Assembly (NCBI GenBank): GCA_026119935.1
Contig: JALRMH010000007.1
Coordinates: 549,097-613,096 of the forward strand
Direction of reading: 5' to 3'
Length of the DNA: 64,000 nucleotides
Origin: Endothia cerciana
Taxonomy: Eukaryota; Ascomycota; Sordariomycetes; Diaporthales; Cryphonectriaceae
The translations under genes were made by a program, and so were the position numbers. Position 1 is the stretch's first letter, and each line of letters starts with the position of its first letter. Shown one piece after another: positions 42,474 through 52,624 of this stretch. Under the pieces are notes generated by a model that was not told the DNA's origin, searched no databases, and saw only the letters and a program-made list of their open reading frames with translations.

Positions 42474-43348
42474 CTTGTGCACTGCAGATGTGCCGAGACT
42501 GCGGGGGGGTAGGGAGACTGCTCGGCGGACGGACTGCATATGAGGTCTGACGGCGGCCGCAAGTCAGGTGAGCGAGGGCCTCGTGGGTCGATTCTTGACG
42601 ATGTCGATGACGAGAAGGTGGATCCACGGTACCGTGCTGTCAGCCCGTTAACGGGGCTGCAAATCTGTTCCACCACCGTTGGGAGTTTGCACAACCGGGT
42701 CAGACGCTCACTGAATGCCCTGTGGCGGATGAGAATAAATATCAAGGTTTATAACGGCGCAGAAGGAGGAGGTCCTATTCCAAAAAAGCTGCTGGCGGTT
42801 GGGACCGTCCTAGGTGTTAGGTGTTGGGGGGGGGGGGGGGAGGGTGGTCGCTTAGGGATGCGAACCCCAACCCTCCCTTAAATATCGAACCGTGCCTCTG
42901 AAGACCTGATAACTTTGCCATGAGTATTAATGCTTATATTAGAGCTACGGCTATCTGGGCACAGTGTCCTCTATGTTGTGTGAAGATGCCCTCGTGGAAA
43001 GAATGGGGCAATCAATGCCGCTGTGATATGTGCTTTTCCCCCCAACCCTCGACGGATTTGCAAAGCAGAACGCCGCCCTCATCGAAAATTCCCCAAACAA
43101 TGATGAGAATGACCCAAAGAGCCACGATGAATCCGGATATCCAACGCCACGCTTTCAAAATCAAGATCGCTAGGTCACAGCTCCACGGGCGATCTGCGCG
43201 CGTGTGTTCAGTCACAATCGGAAAAGACGGCTATCCAAAACAAGGGGGAAAAAAGCCGGTGCCGGTGAGAACCGGTGCCTGCTGCTGCTGGGGGGAGACA
43301 CTCCGGGCCAGCCCCCCCCCCCGGGCCGTGTGAGGTACGACACCCCCC
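42474..43348. other. Intergenic, PDX3 promoter and cyclin 3' flank
   Basis: 875 bp. Contains a run of 15 G at 42826-42840. A short minus-strand frame at 43012-43215 has a hydrophobic stretch but starts with GTG and is not called. Confidence 0.55.
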
Positions 43349-44066
43349 TCAGGGCGGGCCCAGCTCCCTCGCCGCCTCCTCCGTCGGTGTGTCGACGGGC
43401 GTGAGCGAGAAGCCCAGCCCCAGCACCGCCTCGCCGGCCCCTGGCCTCACGGGCACGCTGATGGACCTGGAGTGCCCGACGTCCAGCCTCGGCGCCGCGG
43501 CCCGGGCCCTCAGGGCCTCCCTCTCGCGCAGCGCCATCTGGCCGGCCCGCCGCATGTCCTCGATGGCGTCGCCGAGGATCTCCCGGTCGCACAGCGGCAG
43601 GATGCGGTAGCCCAGGTGCTCCATCACGCACCTCTCCGTGGCGTTGATCTGGTCGCACGTCCACAGGCCCCTGCCCCAGTCGGACGCGTAGTACTGCGTC
43701 GGCTCCTGGCAGTCCTCAGTGAACTTGAACGCGATGACGAGCGCGGACAGCACGATGAGCTCCGGGCTGACCGAGTCGATGTGCGTGATGAGGGACGCGG
43801 CCGCGGAGGTGATGGTGTGCCGCTTGCCGTGGGTGGGCGTCGCGAGCGGCAGGGTCACGCGCCACTTGCGGGAGAATTTCGAGTCCAGGGAGTCGAGGAT
43901 GCAGACGGCGAGCGCTATCGTCTCCAGGGGTAGTGCGGCGCGCCTTAAGATCGTCTGCACGAGGGGGACCGACGGGGGCCGGACGGAGGCGGATGGCGGG
44001 TGGAGGTTGACGAGGTGAACTGCAGGCCCTGTATATATGTGGTGCTGATTAGTAAAGGCACATACA

Positions 44067-44100
<34 letters not shown>

Positions 44101-44353
44101 CAAACATACATGCAAGACGGATAGAGAAAGGGAGAAAGGATGGGGACATCAATGACATACCTAACAGATCCGGGTCGACGCTCTCGTCCACCTCCCCGAG
44201 GACGGGACTGGAGGAGACCGAGTTCCTGCAGGACGGCGGGGGGGTAGGGAGGTTCGACAAGGGCTTGTAAGTCTTGGAGAAATACTCCAAGTCGAAATCG
44301 TCGTCGTCGACGACATCACGGGGGCGACCAACCCTAGGGTTGTACGAGGCCAT
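43349..44353 (-). CDS. Cyclin-like protein (PCL-type cyclin box)
   Basis: Two exons on the minus strand, 44353-44161 and 44028-43349 (intron GTATGT...ATACAG, 132 nt), give 290 residues from MASYNPRVGRPRDVV. An in-frame ATG at 44470 would add 39 residues; 44353 has the better context (AACAATGG). The cyclin box runs from about 90 to 215: TILRRAALPLETIALAVCIL, then SPELIVLSALVIAFKFTEDC, the NATERCVMEHLGYRILPL helix. This resembles fungal Pho85-type (PCL) cyclins, which direct a CDK in nutrient or cell-cycle signalling; the exact subfamily is not determined. The intron contains a (CATA)n array and has no in-frame stop. Confidence 0.78.
44061..44095. repeat. (CATA)n microsatellite in the cyclin intron
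   Basis: Almost nine CATA units inside the 132-nt cyclin intron (44160-44029). Length changes here would alter the intron, not the spliced product. Confidence 0.9.
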
Positions 44354-47300
44354 TGTTGCGGGTGGATGTATTCTTCCTCGCCTTCCGGACACGCAAGATC
44401 TATCAAAAGCTACGGGAACGAACGTGATCGCATGGGTCGATGTTGGGAGACGAAGAGGGGCGAGGCTCATGTTCTGTTCCTCAGCCGGGTCCCCTGTCCC
44501 CTTTTTAACCGGACGAGAGAGAGAGAGGGCGAGAGAAGCGAGTTTCCTCTCTGAAGAATAGGGATTCGGGATTTCACCGCCAAGTCCAAATCTCAGGGCT
44601 GGTCAGGCCAGTCGATATGCGGACCTGTGGGGTGCGTCGAGAGGGATCCACAATATACGAGCCTGCGCCCAGGTAAGGAAGGGATGTTGGTGCCGAACGT
44701 AGTGTGTTTCTGCGGTTCCCGCAGGTGCTCGTTCAGCTTGTGGCACTGGCCGGGAGGGTGACGCCTTGTAAGCCGCCCGCGGGTGAAGCAAAAGGGCTGA
44801 TTATGAGGATGAGATGTCGGTCTTCGGCGAGCAAGATGAGGATCCGGATGTGACAAGCTGCAGAGACGCGGGACACGGCCAGCGAAAGCTGTCGGGGTGC
44901 GGTATCTCTGTCTTTTGGGGACCTCGCCGGTGATGCTGGGCGTCCCTTTTCTTCCCGTAGGTATGTTTTTCCCCCCCCCCCCCCACAGGTGTTGTGTGCT
45001 GCCGAGGAGCCGATACGAATCGAAGGCGACTCCCTGAAGGGTCGTGTATGTAAGTGTCACGCGACCACCAGCAAAGTCGACGAGCGAACGGTGTACGGAA
45101 CAGACGGTGTAAGAGTTAAGCCAGAGGAGAATCGAGCCGACACGGGATGGACAAGGAGGGCTGGGAAGATGAAGTAAAGCGAAGATCAAAGTCGGTAAGG
45201 CAGTTACGATGGGTAATATAGGAAATGTCTCCCCTGAAAGAAAGAAAACAAAGGAAAACCTGCCGGGAGGTTGGCGCCCAGGATGCCCCAAGTTTGCGTG
45301 CTTGGCCTGGATGACGGAGCCTCCCCTGAAATATTGCGTGCGGGTGCAGGAGGCGATGGAAGCCCATACAAGCTTGAATAGTCCCCCTGACCGGCTGCAG
45401 AGGTGCAGAGGGTAGTACTATAGGTCTTGCAGAATACATGTTGCTGCCAGCGCCCCCTTTAGCAAAGTCTAGTCTAGTCAAGGCTGAGATGGCTCAGTGG
45501 GACAGCGAAGGGGCCCTTCAGAGAGCGGCGGCCGCCCCCTGGGCCACAGCCTTGGGCCTGACAGAATGTTTCCTCATGGGCATTGCTCCTGGGCACTCGT
45601 CCCGCCGTTCCGGGTCAGGGCAAGGCTGTGTACGGGCTATCGTTTCCTTAGGTTGTGGTCCAGCAGCCAGAGGGCGGACCCCGAGCTGAGGTCGCGGCAG
45701 GACTAGAAGCGCATCTCGAAGCTCAGGTCCGCCCAGGCGCGGCACGTAGTCCCCGTGCCTCATACTATGTACTTATGTAGTAGGCGCGGCCTTGAGACTG
45801 TGGTCTTTTGAGAGCTACATACATGGCTTGCAGGGTTGGGCTGGCGAGCGGTAAACGTCCGTGATGCTTCACCGTGGCCCATCTCGGTTGAAACAAAGAA
45901 AGACGCCATCCAGGTTCAGCAAACCGACTAGTGTGGGACCTTGGAAGCCATCGAGCCGTGGCTATGACTACTAGGACGGGCGCGGGTAGACAGCCTAACG
46001 GCTGCCAGGGTACACAAGAACGTGGTGGCCCTCCCCGCTGGCCGCGTCCGGTGCGATCTGGAACTCGTTGGAACTGCCACGAGCCCACGAACACGGGCAC
46101 CTGGCGAGGTCGCGACCTTTCCCTCCCATCAGCGCTTCAAGCCACCGGTGGAGACCATCTTCTGTGCCCCAACGATATAATCACAGCCCATCCCAACCCA
46201 TCTCAAAAAGGGGGAGAGGGGAGGACACGGGTGAAGCGCCGTCAGGTACGGAGTCCTGTATATGGAGTAATTCCGTACCTACTACATATACCTTGCAAAG
46301 TTACATCATCGTGACCTCCGGGAGGAGAGGCTGCAGTAGGGGATATCACGCAAGAAACGACTTTTCATGCAGTGCAATCTATACTACCATATCAAATTCC
46401 TTCCAGCTCTCCTCGGAAAGCTGACCTGATGGGATCGAGGCCAGTGAGGTCTTGTGTAGGGTAGGGTATGGTCATCATCATGACAACACAGCTCAACGAC
46501 CTCGGCGTCTGGCACCGCGCGGCTCGTATTCGGTGGACTGTCTCCTGTAGATGCCTTGCCCGCTATCGAGCAGTAGTCAGGCACCCAGGGGAACGCAAGG
46601 ACACTGCATACCATAGTGGGCACAATTACTACCATAGTATGTATGTGTTATGCCGAGACCCGCACCTGTCAGGAGATCCCAATGGGTCGGCCGGTCTCCC
46701 GGCTGCGGCCTCGGCAGTCGAGATTTTCATCCTTAGTTTTCTCGCATTACTCCTGATGCCTATCCTCATCAAAACCTGCCAATGCCCACCGCGCTTGGGT
46801 TTGGGTTTAGAGGAGTCCCAGCCCCTCTGGGGACGGGACATCCCAACTGTCCGTCCTCTCCTGTCTGGCAGACGAGGGTTCCCCGGATGGCGCCACCGCC
46901 CTGATCATCGCGCCCTGCAGCTTACTGCATCGAAGGATCCACGGCCCCGGGCAGAGATCTGCGAGGTTATTGGCAGCCCCCCGGAACCTACCAGCAGATC
47001 ACTCAAGCGCCCCTCCCCCCCCCCCCCCTAAAGCCAGGCAAGCAAGCAGGCAGGGCCACCGTGTGAGGCGACGAAACGGCCCGTGATATTCAACCTAAAC
47101 TATAGCAGAACGTCACTGGCTGCGAGGACGTCATGCCGGCGAATAAGGTCCTTTTCAGCTTGGCAGCGCGTTGCGACGCCATAGACCATATACCATGATT
47201 GCGATTCCGTCATCAGCCACCAAAAAAAGAAAAAGAAAAAGCATGGCTTGCTGGCGGGCCACGGGATGCAACATTCACAAAATACCATCCTGGAAAAGCC

Positions 47301-47338
<38 letters not shown>
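47301..47338. repeat. (CCAG)n microsatellite
   Basis: About nine and a half CCAG units; same unit as the array upstream of GOT1. Confidence 0.9.
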
Positions 47339-48531
47339 CACCTCCTATTCCGAAAGACGAGAGGACTTCGACCGTAGCCTGCTGCTCTCAGATCCGGCAA
47401 TCCCGGATCAGCCGTTCCTCCATATGTGCTACCGAGTATACTAACTATGTCGTGCATAGCAGCAGTCCGTTGCAGCAGCGCGGCTCGTCACGAACCATCT
47501 CACTCCTGCAACCACCCAACAACTTGCCCCTTTGTGAGGCGGGACAGACCTCTTGTCTCTCCCACTGGCCGTATCCCCTCACCGAATCTTCCTATGTGGT
47601 CACACTATCGAGACCATCTGTGAGACTCAGCGCGCCGGTTCGATAGCTTCAGGCCCTCGGCTAGGCGGTCAGAGAGCTCGTCACGATCCCATTCGTCGTC
47701 CCGCCGACAAGTCCGCCCTGCGCAAGCGGCACCGCTTCCCCCTTCACCCGAAGGCTGCGCATTCTACTATGCGTGTCACACCAACCCAATCCCATCACCA
47801 CGTTGTGGTCAGCCCATCAAAAACTGGCGGCTCCGACCGCCAGGCGGGGAGGCCGTGTCGCCGGTGTGGCTAGTGCTGTTGCCCCAAGGCGGCTAGGAGG
47901 TGCTTAGTTTAGACTTTCCAGCCTTTTGTTATCGAGCACCCGACCATCTTTCACGATGCACTGCCCAGGTGGTCCCCGTAGCGTGCACGTTGCGGTGTAT
48001 GCCCCTATGCCTCTCCCCTCCCCTTGGGCAAGATATTTAGTGTCCCTTGCGAGATCAAAACGCCATAAACGCCACCAATGCCCCGGCTCGATCGTGGCGC
48101 TGTCCGGTGGATGTGTGGCACACGGACAGGCGTCACGGCTCAAAGAATCTTCATCAAATACGATATCGACTTGTCACATAAAATCATCTACCGTTTTATA
48201 TTCTCCATCCGGGCCTTTACGATTGCCGCACGTTCCCGTGCCACGCCATAGGTGCTCGTCGCCTGCGATGTGCGGACTCATCACTGTTGGTTTCAAGGCT
48301 GCTGTGACAGGTTTGGGACAAAAGGTTACTGCCTCCTGGCTACGTGTGAGACCATGCAGACCATTGAAGATTGAAGTAATCTTCTCATTCACCTCTTGTG
48401 TAGGTTGCGCCGTCTCGCACATTGGGGGCGGGAGAAGGAAAAGAATAAGAAAGAAAAAAAGGGGGGTGGGGTTCCTTTGCCCTCCGTTCCCAAGATTGGA
48501 ACGAGTGAGCGAGCGAAAAGGGTGTAAAAAG

Positions 48532-48602
48532 AACTCTCGGGGACGGTATGAGTCGAACCCCGGGCGCACGAGACCTTTGATTGTTGAAACATCACGAGAG
48601 TT
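48532..48602 (-). pseudogene. tRNA-like relic
   Basis: 71 nt bounded by a perfect 8-bp inverted repeat (AACTCTCG...CGAGAGTT). On the minus strand it carries a B-box-like GGTTCGACTC within a CGGGG...CCCCG stem whose loop is 15 nt instead of 7, and an anticodon-like loop CTCGTGC (CGT, Thr). The A box and anticodon stem are poor. It lies about 135 bp from the intact tRNA-Glu. Probably a decayed tRNA; coincidence is possible. Confidence 0.35.
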
Positions 48603-48736
48603 GTGAATGTTACCGTTTGGTGCGATCTAGGATCCACGTATCTCGCCGTTGTAAGCAGGTTAGGAATCGGAGTCAAGGGCTACATACCTTCAGCATGCAA
48701 AACCATAATAATAATATTATAACTAACAACTAGGAA

Positions 48737-48819
48737 TCCGATATGGTGTAATGGCCAACATCTGGCACTCTCAATCAGGAGTATCTGCCAAGCTCGGGGT
48801 TCGATTCCCCGTATCGGAG
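48737..48819 (+). tRNA. tRNA-Glu (anticodon CTC) with 11-nt intron
   Basis: 83 nt. The acceptor stem TCCGATA/TATCGGA is perfect, with discriminator G. The D-arm is GTGT-AATGGCCA-ACAT, the anticodon stem TGGCA/TGCCA, and the T-arm CGGGG-TTCGATT-CCCCG. The 18-nt anticodon loop resolves into C-T-CTC-A, an 11-nt intron ATCAGGAGTAT in the canonical site after position 37, then C. A box and B box (GGTTCGATTCC) are intact. A T-rich stretch just downstream (48821-48842) would end RNA polymerase III transcription. Confidence 0.93.
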
Positions 48820-48820
48820 C

Positions 48821-48842
48821 TTTATTTTATTCCTTTTTTTTA
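48821..48842 (+). terminator. T-rich RNA polymerase III terminator
   Basis: Immediately 3' of tRNA-Glu, with an eight-T run at its right end. It matches the usual poly(T) stop for Pol III. Confidence 0.7.
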
Positions 48843-48980
48843 TTCCTTGTATCCGATGCTTGCGTTCTGTGTGTTGAAGATGCTGCTTTCCGATGGTAAT
48901 ATGAGTCAAATTTAGAAAGTGGGTAGGGGCCCACCTGCGACTTTTTTTGGGGGGGATTTTTTATTTATTTATTTACTTGA

Positions 48981-51191
48981 TTAGATCTGTCTTTCCTCTT
49001 CCGTCCATCCATCCTGCCCAGACCGATTTCGGCTCTTAGACTCGTCCCCTACTTCGCTCGCCTGAGACCTGCGCAGAGACCACCTCGACGCAGAAACCGC
49101 CTGCTTGCGCGCCATGTAAGCGAGGAACGGCCAGTGCCCGTCGTCGTCTTCGCCCGGAGGCGGTATCGATAGCCGTGGGCAGGACCACACCGGCGACACC
49201 GTCACCGCGGTGCGCGGCTCTTGCGACTCCACGGGGGAGACGAACGTGTTCTCCGGCCCCTCGATGACCGGGTGGATCGACTCCCGGGCCTGGGGGGACC
49301 GCACCGGCGGGACGCTCAGCGCGGCGGTCACCGCCTTCTGCGGCGACTCGGGCGGCGACACCGGCGACACCGGGGACACCGGGGCCTCGATCATATGGTC
49401 CAGTGCCTCGATCACGGGCCGGAAGGTCTTGCTCGGTAGCGCCTTCTGGGCGATGAGCGCCGCCAGCTGCTGGTCCAGCGGCGTGTCCGGCGTGTATGGG
49501 GTGTCGGGGGTCTCGGGACCAGGTGAGGTTGCCGGGCGCGTAGGGTCTGGCTGGCTTGGGTCCTGGACCTGACCTGCACCGGGCATGAGGGGCGGTGCGA
49601 GCAGGACGGGGCTCGAGGAAATGTGCAGCGACCTCGTCGTCAGGTGACCACCGTCGGGCAAGAACACGTCGGCTGTGGCCGGCCGGACGTGCCCTTGATA
49701 GGCCCCGGCGAGCGCCTGCGTGAGCCGTCTCTGCAGCGCGCTGAGAGAAGGCTGGGGCTGCGTAGAGATAGACGGCCGCCTCGGGTCCCTGTCGGGCCTC
49801 GGCCGCGACGGCTGGGCGCTGGCCTCCGCAGCCTGGCCGAAGGTCTCGCTCCTCGCCATGTGCAGCTCGCCCTTGGGCGATACTCGTACAGGGGAGGAGG
49901 CCAGGGGCTCTGTCGCCGCGCGGCGCACGGCGAACGGCGAATCGTGCTGCAGGGAGCCCTCGCGTTGATGTCTGGGCCGGGCGGTGAGACTGCCGTGCGC
50001 CGATTTTATAGTGGACGGCACAGACAGCGGTTCTGAGGCCCACGCCTCCGATCGCGTGTCGTCGACCTCCAGGACCGGCGTGAGGATTGTAGCCGGCCCG
50101 TCATCTGCTTTCTCCCCTGGCTGCCCTTCGTCGCTGGGCGGCTGGCTCCTCGCCCCAGAAGCCGCATCTCCCTCGGTCTGGGCCACGCCCCATTTCCTCC
50201 TCGGCCGTCCTAGTAGGCTCTGTATCAGCTCGACGTTCTCGAACTCACACCGCCCCTGCTCCCACCACGACGCCCGGCCCTCCCGCCTCCTCCGGTCCTC
50301 CTCGCTCACGCCCACGGCCGCCGCGCCGAACTCGAGGAACCCCTTCAGCTGCGCCGTAGCCGCCAGCACGGCGCTGTGCAGCTCCGTCAGCGCCAGCGTC
50401 CAGGAGAACAGCACCTCGGCCGAGACCCCGCTCCCGCCAACATCCGCGGGGCGGGGCCCCGACGTGGGGCTGGAGAGACTGCTCGTCCTCCGCCTCCGCA
50501 GGATCTTCGGGGGTTTCACGATCGCCGCGAGCGAGGACCGCTGTGACCCCGGCTCCTGGGCCGGCGCCCCCGGCGCCGCCCCCGGCCACCTGTGCTTCTC
50601 CAGGAACGGGCCGAGCTCCGCGATGGTCCTCGTCGCGAAGGTGATGGCCTCGTTGACGGCCGCCAGCAGCAGCGACCGGTCAGTGTCGCTACCACCACCC
50701 TGCTCGCCGCCCACAGACGTCGTCGCCGTCTTCCCCTCCAGCCTGGGGAGGTTGTCGTTCCGCAGCGCGATCAGGGCCTGCGTGTCGTTGCGTATCAGGA
50801 GGAGCAAGTTGTAGCACGCCTGTGCCTCGTCCGTGAAGGAGATGCGCGCCGCCTCCGAGGTCCCATCGCTGCCCACGGTGGTCCCGCGGTCGGAGGACGT
50901 CCGCGGCGTGAGGCTCCGGGCCGCGCTGCCGGCGGATGACGAGGTGCAGGACGTCACAGTGGTCCCCGCGGCCGCGGGTGATGTTGTGCCCGCCCGTGGT
51001 GGGTGGGTGAGCATCTTTCGCCGTTGTTTCCCAAGGCTGCTCAGTTTCTCCTTGCAGGATTCACAGATAGTCGTCTTCCTGGCCCCTGTGTTCTGCTGCT
51101 GCTGGTGGTGGTGGTGGTGATGTTGGGCGTTCATGGGGATATCCTCACTCTCGCCCTGTCTTTCGTCTGCGGTACGGCGGCAACAGACCAT
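48981..51191 (-). CDS. Ser/Pro-rich orphan with His/Gln run
   Basis: A single exon of 736 residues from the ATG at 51191; a second in-frame ATG at 51134 (MNAQHHHHHH) is a possible start. Not recognised. After the His6-Gln4 run comes a CESC pair, then a Ser/Thr-rich stretch. A better-conserved-looking helical region (about 115-340: EAQACYNLLLLIRNDTQALI, then LLLAAVNEAITFATRTIAEL and LFSWTLALTELHSAVLAATA) resembles a helical bundle. The C-terminal half is Pro/Ser-rich with repeated VSPVSP and PDTPYTPDTP motifs. No signal peptide or membrane segment. The GC-rich codon use of the helical part supports a real gene. Function is unknown. Confidence 0.78.
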   Translation of the reverse strand: MVCCRRTADERQGESEDIPMNAQHHHHHHQQQQNTGARKTTICESCKEKLSSLGKQRRKMLTHPPRAGTTSPAAAGTTVTSCTSSSAGSAARSLTPRTSSDRGTTVGSDGTSEAARISFTDEAQACYNLLLLIRNDTQALIALRNDNLPRLEGKTATTSVGGEQGGGSDTDRSLLLAAVNEAITFATRTIAELGPFLEKHRWPGAAPGAPAQEPGSQRSSLAAIVKPPKILRRRRTSSLSSPTSGPRPADVGGSGVSAEVLFSWTLALTELHSAVLAATAQLKGFLEFGAAAVGVSEEDRRRREGRASWWEQGRCEFENVELIQSLLGRPRRKWGVAQTEGDAASGARSQPPSDEGQPGEKADDGPATILTPVLEVDDTRSEAWASEPLSVPSTIKSAHGSLTARPRHQREGSLQHDSPFAVRRAATEPLASSPVRVSPKGELHMARSETFGQAAEASAQPSRPRPDRDPRRPSISTQPQPSLSALQRRLTQALAGAYQGHVRPATADVFLPDGGHLTTRSLHISSSPVLLAPPLMPGAGQVQDPSQPDPTRPATSPGPETPDTPYTPDTPLDQQLAALIAQKALPSKTFRPVIEALDHMIEAPVSPVSPVSPPESPQKAVTAALSVPPVRSPQARESIHPVIEGPENTFVSPVESQEPRTAVTVSPVWSCPRLSIPPPGEDDDGHWPFLAYMARKQAVSASRWSLRRSQASEVGDESKSRNRSGQDGWTEEERQI

Positions 51192-52624
51192 GCATTAGGC
51201 CGCAGGCCAAGTAGTGGGGTGGGCCGACGAGAGGCTTATGTCCCGCTCGGCGGAGCGCCCCAACAGCCTGTACGTACTATGGTATGTTTGCCTGTGGTTA
51301 TGTTGTACTATGTGTGTGTGTGTGTGCTGTCCCGTCCGCGCCTAGCCGTATGGTGCGCCCACCTCGCCTGTCACGCCGCGAATCAGTCTCCTCGCCTGGG
51401 CTGCACATGCAACGCAGACACGCGCGTGGGTCAAACTATCCACAGCCCGGTGCCGTGGTGGAAGCACAAAGACGCAATAAAGGCCAAGTGCATGCAGATG
51501 TGTCCGGGACCGGAGTCGGACCGGGTGCGGCTGACGTGTTTGGATGGGGTTAGTTTTAGTCCCAGGGACTTTTGGCCTTCATATCACATGCAGGCAAGTT
51601 GAGCTGACTGATGCCCGCATGTGTAGAACACGTTATTAAGTGTAGGACCGTAAGTATTCAGGTACATAAGAGGTTCAGAGCAGGAGAGGGACCAGGTCAA
51701 GGTGAAGAGCTATACATAAGAGGCGGCCAGCGATCCTCATCTGTTGGCCGTCATCCGAAATTTAGGTAGACGCGTGATGGCTTAGATGTCATCAGGCGGG
51801 TGCTGTTAGGTAGATAGATGCCTCCTGTAAGCATGTCTGCCCTCCCCATCGGGTCCGAGTTGTCGGTAGTTGGACCCGTGATGGACCAGCTGAGATCACG
51901 CCTCGGCCACCCGCCCGGCTCCCCGGGTGGGCCCTCGGATGCTGTGCCAGGTGCCAAGGGGAGAGGATTCGCATCCCTCGCACGTGGAGAGGAGACGAGG
52001 GCTGTGCAGGCAGCAGGGCAAGGGGTGTCAGGTTGCTATTTTTAGATGGCCTCTTGAGGCGGTCTGTTGGGTTCTTTGTTGTTGAATATTGAGAGGGTGA
52101 GGCGGAAGGAATTATGAGAAATTGAGATGTTGACGACGCAGTCCCGATAAGAGAGCCGTGTTCGGTATGGTGGGTAGGTCAGGGCCTGTATCTGCACTTT
52201 GTGGTCTTTTTACCTTTGTTCTGTGGTTTCTCATACTTCCCGGCGTCAGGGGGCCTTTTGCCCTCGAGTTGATGTTGGTGTCCGGATACTCCGAGGTCCG
52301 CAGTATTTTGGGTTTATTCCTAGTACTCGTTGGAGACTCTCATTCAGGACAATCTCCATGAGACGGTACCTATCTCAAAAGGATGGGATAGTCCTGGGAT
52401 GTTCTTCCACCGGATAATTTCTGCCCAGTGAGCGAGGGATTCCTCCTCTGAACACTCCACCCCCCCCCCCCCCGCCTTCTCTGCCTGGGGACCATCTCGC
52501 CACGACTTGCCCGCTTAATCTCGGCATGCCTCACCGTATCGATAGTACAACATTAAAATTACACATTAAACACATTGGTGTATTAGGGGCCGGCCTCGTA
52601 GTCTGGGGGAGGTGAATATGATGA
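51192..52624. other. 1.4 kb intergenic, no gene seen
   Basis: Holds the promoter of the leftward orphan and the 3' flank of the membrane protein gene. A (TG)n stretch at 51309-51328 and a run of 14 C at 52460-52473 are the only features. Confidence 0.55.

Larger units (their letters stand above)
44354..48736. other. 4.4 kb gene-poor region
   Basis: No supported protein gene on either strand. Longest frames (44593-45291 minus, 46468-47031 plus) have the composition of non-coding DNA and no motifs. Runs of 14 C are at 44971-44984 and 47015-47028. A (CCAG)n array is at 47301-47338, and a tRNA-like fold at 48532-48602. The left end holds the cyclin promoter. No transposon ends or repeats flanking a unit were seen. 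Confidence 0.5.

Noticed and set aside
43012..43215. 67-codon minus-strand frame with a membrane-like segment
   Set aside because: It begins with GTG and has no supporting neighbour or splice site.
44593..45291. 232-codon open frame on the minus strand
   Set aside because: Composition is random, it crosses a 14-C run, and no motif or family resemblance is visible.
46468..47031. 187-codon frame with one hydrophobic stretch
   Set aside because: Starts and ends in low-complexity sequence, has no conserved-looking block, and the hydrophobic stretch is isolated.
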